A model generated the notes under the pieces. The model had not been told where the DNA came from and ran no database searches. It was given only the letters and a program-made list of their open reading frames with translations. From positions 37,003-79,668 of the forward strand of contig JAPLMU010000059.1 of the NCBI GenBank assembly GCA_026386795.1: a stretch of 42,666 nt of DNA, written 5' to 3'. Positions 41,711 through 42,666 of this stretch are shown piece by piece (position 1 is the stretch's first letter; the number at the start of each line of letters is the position of its first letter). Made by a program: the position numbers and the translations under genes. Source of the DNA: Planctomycetota bacterium. Lineage in GTDB: Bacteria; Planctomycetota; Phycisphaerae; Phycisphaerales; SM1A02.

Positions 41711-42666
41711 GCGAACGTTCCTCCGTCAGCGTGATCATTCCCGTCTACAACGAGAAGGACAACCTTCCCGAATTGCTCGCGCGCACGCTTGCGGCGTGTC
41801 GCGCGCTCGGTCGCCCGTGGGAACTCATCTTGGTTGACGACGGCAGCCGCGACGGATCCACCGACCTCCTTGCCGATGCAGCCCGCGCGCATCCTGGTGA
41901 AATCAAATCACTGTTACTCAACCGTAACTACGGTCAACACAATGCCATTCTGTGCGGCTTTGCTGCCGCGCAGGGCGACATCATGGTGACGCTCGATGCG
42001 GACTTGCAGAATCCGCCCGAAGAAATCGGCGCGTTGTGCGCCAAGATGGACGAGGGCTACGACATCGTCGGCTCCGTTCGTCAAGATCGCCAAGACGCGC
42101 TCTTCCGCAAGGTCTTCAGCGGAGTTGTCAACTTGATGGTGCGCCGCACCACCGGCGTGAAACTGCACGATTACGGATGCATGTTGCGCGCGTATCGGCG
42201 CCGCGTGGTGGAAGCCATGCTTCTCTGCCGCGAGCGTCATACGTTCATTCCCGTGCTTGCCAATCTGTTCGCCAAGCGCGTGACGGAGATTCCAGTAGCA
42301 CACGCAGAGCGTTCGCGCGGCACCAGTAAGTACTCGGTGCTCAAGCTCATCAACTTGCAGTTTGACTTGCTCACCTGCATGACCGCCGCACCTTTGCGCC
42401 TGGTCACTTGGCTCGGCGTGGCCATCTCTGCACTCTCCGTTGGATTCGGCGCACTGCTCCTTGTGTTGCGCGTGATCTACGGCCCCGAGTGGGCCGCCGC
42501 TGGTGTGTTCACGCTGTTTGCAGTTCTGTTCTTCTTCATCGGCGCGCAGTTCATCGCGTTCGGTTTGATGGGCGAGTACATCGGGCGCATTCACGCCGAT
42601 GTTCGCGAGCGCCCTCGTTACATTCTGGACCGCGTGGTTGGGGAAACGCTCGGCGAGCGTCCCGGC
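41707..42666 (+). CDS. arnC: ArnC-like undecaprenyl-phosphate 4-deoxy-4-formamido-L-arabinose transferase (partial)
   Basis: The frame is open from the ATG at 41707 to the window end, 320 codons without a stop; the 3' end is missing. The N-terminal GT2 domain has [29 protein letters not shown] and [15 protein letters not shown], followed by [16 protein letters not shown]. Two C-terminal membrane helices (about 237-260 and 270-295) complete the ArnC/GtrB layout. It should transfer a UDP-sugar to undecaprenyl phosphate at the inner membrane, the step after ArnB. A GtrB-like or DPM1-like transferase is the alternative. The ATGA overlap with arnB shows coupling. The rest of the arn set would lie downstream. 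Confidence 0.85.
   Translation, partial: MSERSSVSVIIPVYNEKDNLPELLARTLAACRALGRPWELILVDDGSRDGSTDLLADAARAHPGEIKSLLLNRNYGQHNAILCGFAAAQGDIMVTLDADLQNPPEEIGALCAKMDEGYDIVGSVRQDRQDALFRKVFSGVVNLMVRRTTGVKLHDYGCMLRAYRRRVVEAMLLCRERHTFIPVLANLFAKRVTEIPVAHAERSRGTSKYSVLKLINLQFDLLTCMTAAPLRLVTWLGVAISALSVGFGALLLVLRVIYGPEWAAAGVFTLFAVLFFFIGAQFIAFGLMGEYIGRIHADVRERPRYILDRVVGETLGERPG

Noticed and set aside
1-42666. mobile elements, prophage, tRNA or rRNA genes
   Set aside because: No transposase, integrase, long terminal repeats, tRNA-like cloverleaf or rRNA segment could be seen by reading. A tRNAscan and IS search would settle this.

Overview
The window looks like a chromosomal segment of a GC-rich, Gram-negative-type bacterium, most likely a planctomycete of the Phycisphaerae/Phycisphaerales type. 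This placement is inferred, with no marker gene present. It rests on secreted proteins ending in 'GADLGILLGDWG'-type dockerin-like repeats, a C-terminal sorting signal of the 'VPTPGA...RRRR' type, several lipobox lipoproteins, and outer-membrane-associated families (SYLF, AsmA-like, CsgG/LpoB, Arn). No rRNA, tRNA, CRISPR array, insertion sequence or phage gene was seen. Genes are tightly packed, often with 4-base ATGA/GTGA/TTGA overlaps. With the starts chosen here, no gene-free stretch exceeds about 220 bases.

Layout. 1-5251: the tail of an unknown gene and an alpha/beta hydrolase (+), then a SYLF lipoprotein, an AsmA-like protein and a membrane hybrid histidine kinase (-). 5472-10009: a four-gene Gld-type ABC export operon (-). 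10082-13390: galactokinase, a beta-CASP metallo-hydrolase and a lipoprotein with a strong terminator (+). 13473-16468: Na/Pi cotransporter, zinc-ribbon protein and a Tat-exported TIM-barrel isomerase (-). Divergent from these, 16519-20581 carries a hydroxyproline epimerase, a DHDPS-family deaminase candidate and an ABC-2 exporter pair (+). 20596-24032 holds an unknown HTH-like protein (-), a Ca2+/H+ antiporter (+) and a VOC protein (-).

24223-26963 is the most interesting locus. Two H-NOX heme proteins in tandem are translationally linked to a hybrid histidine kinase whose N-terminus is an HNOBA domain, the partner of H-NOX in soluble guanylate cyclase. Both H-NOX copies keep the heme histidine and the YxSxR motif, and neither has the O2-stabilising distal tyrosine. 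This suggests a two-subunit nitric-oxide sensor feeding one phosphorelay. It is followed by a secreted protein with DnaJ-like cysteine motifs and by a SerB-SerA-ACT fusion covering two steps of serine synthesis (28109-30016).

30026-34506 (-) holds a three-gene membrane/esterase/ion-channel operon, a PEP-CTERM-type secreted protein and a frameshifted C-type-lectin gene. 34680-39744 (+) is a four-gene lipoprotein cluster (CsgG-like, COG3014-like, YcfL-like, LpoB-like) resembling the proteobacterial penicillin-binding-protein-activator neighbourhood. 39850-40392 is a small dockerin-repeat protein with its own terminator. The window ends in an ArnB-ArnC pair, the second gene running off the edge.
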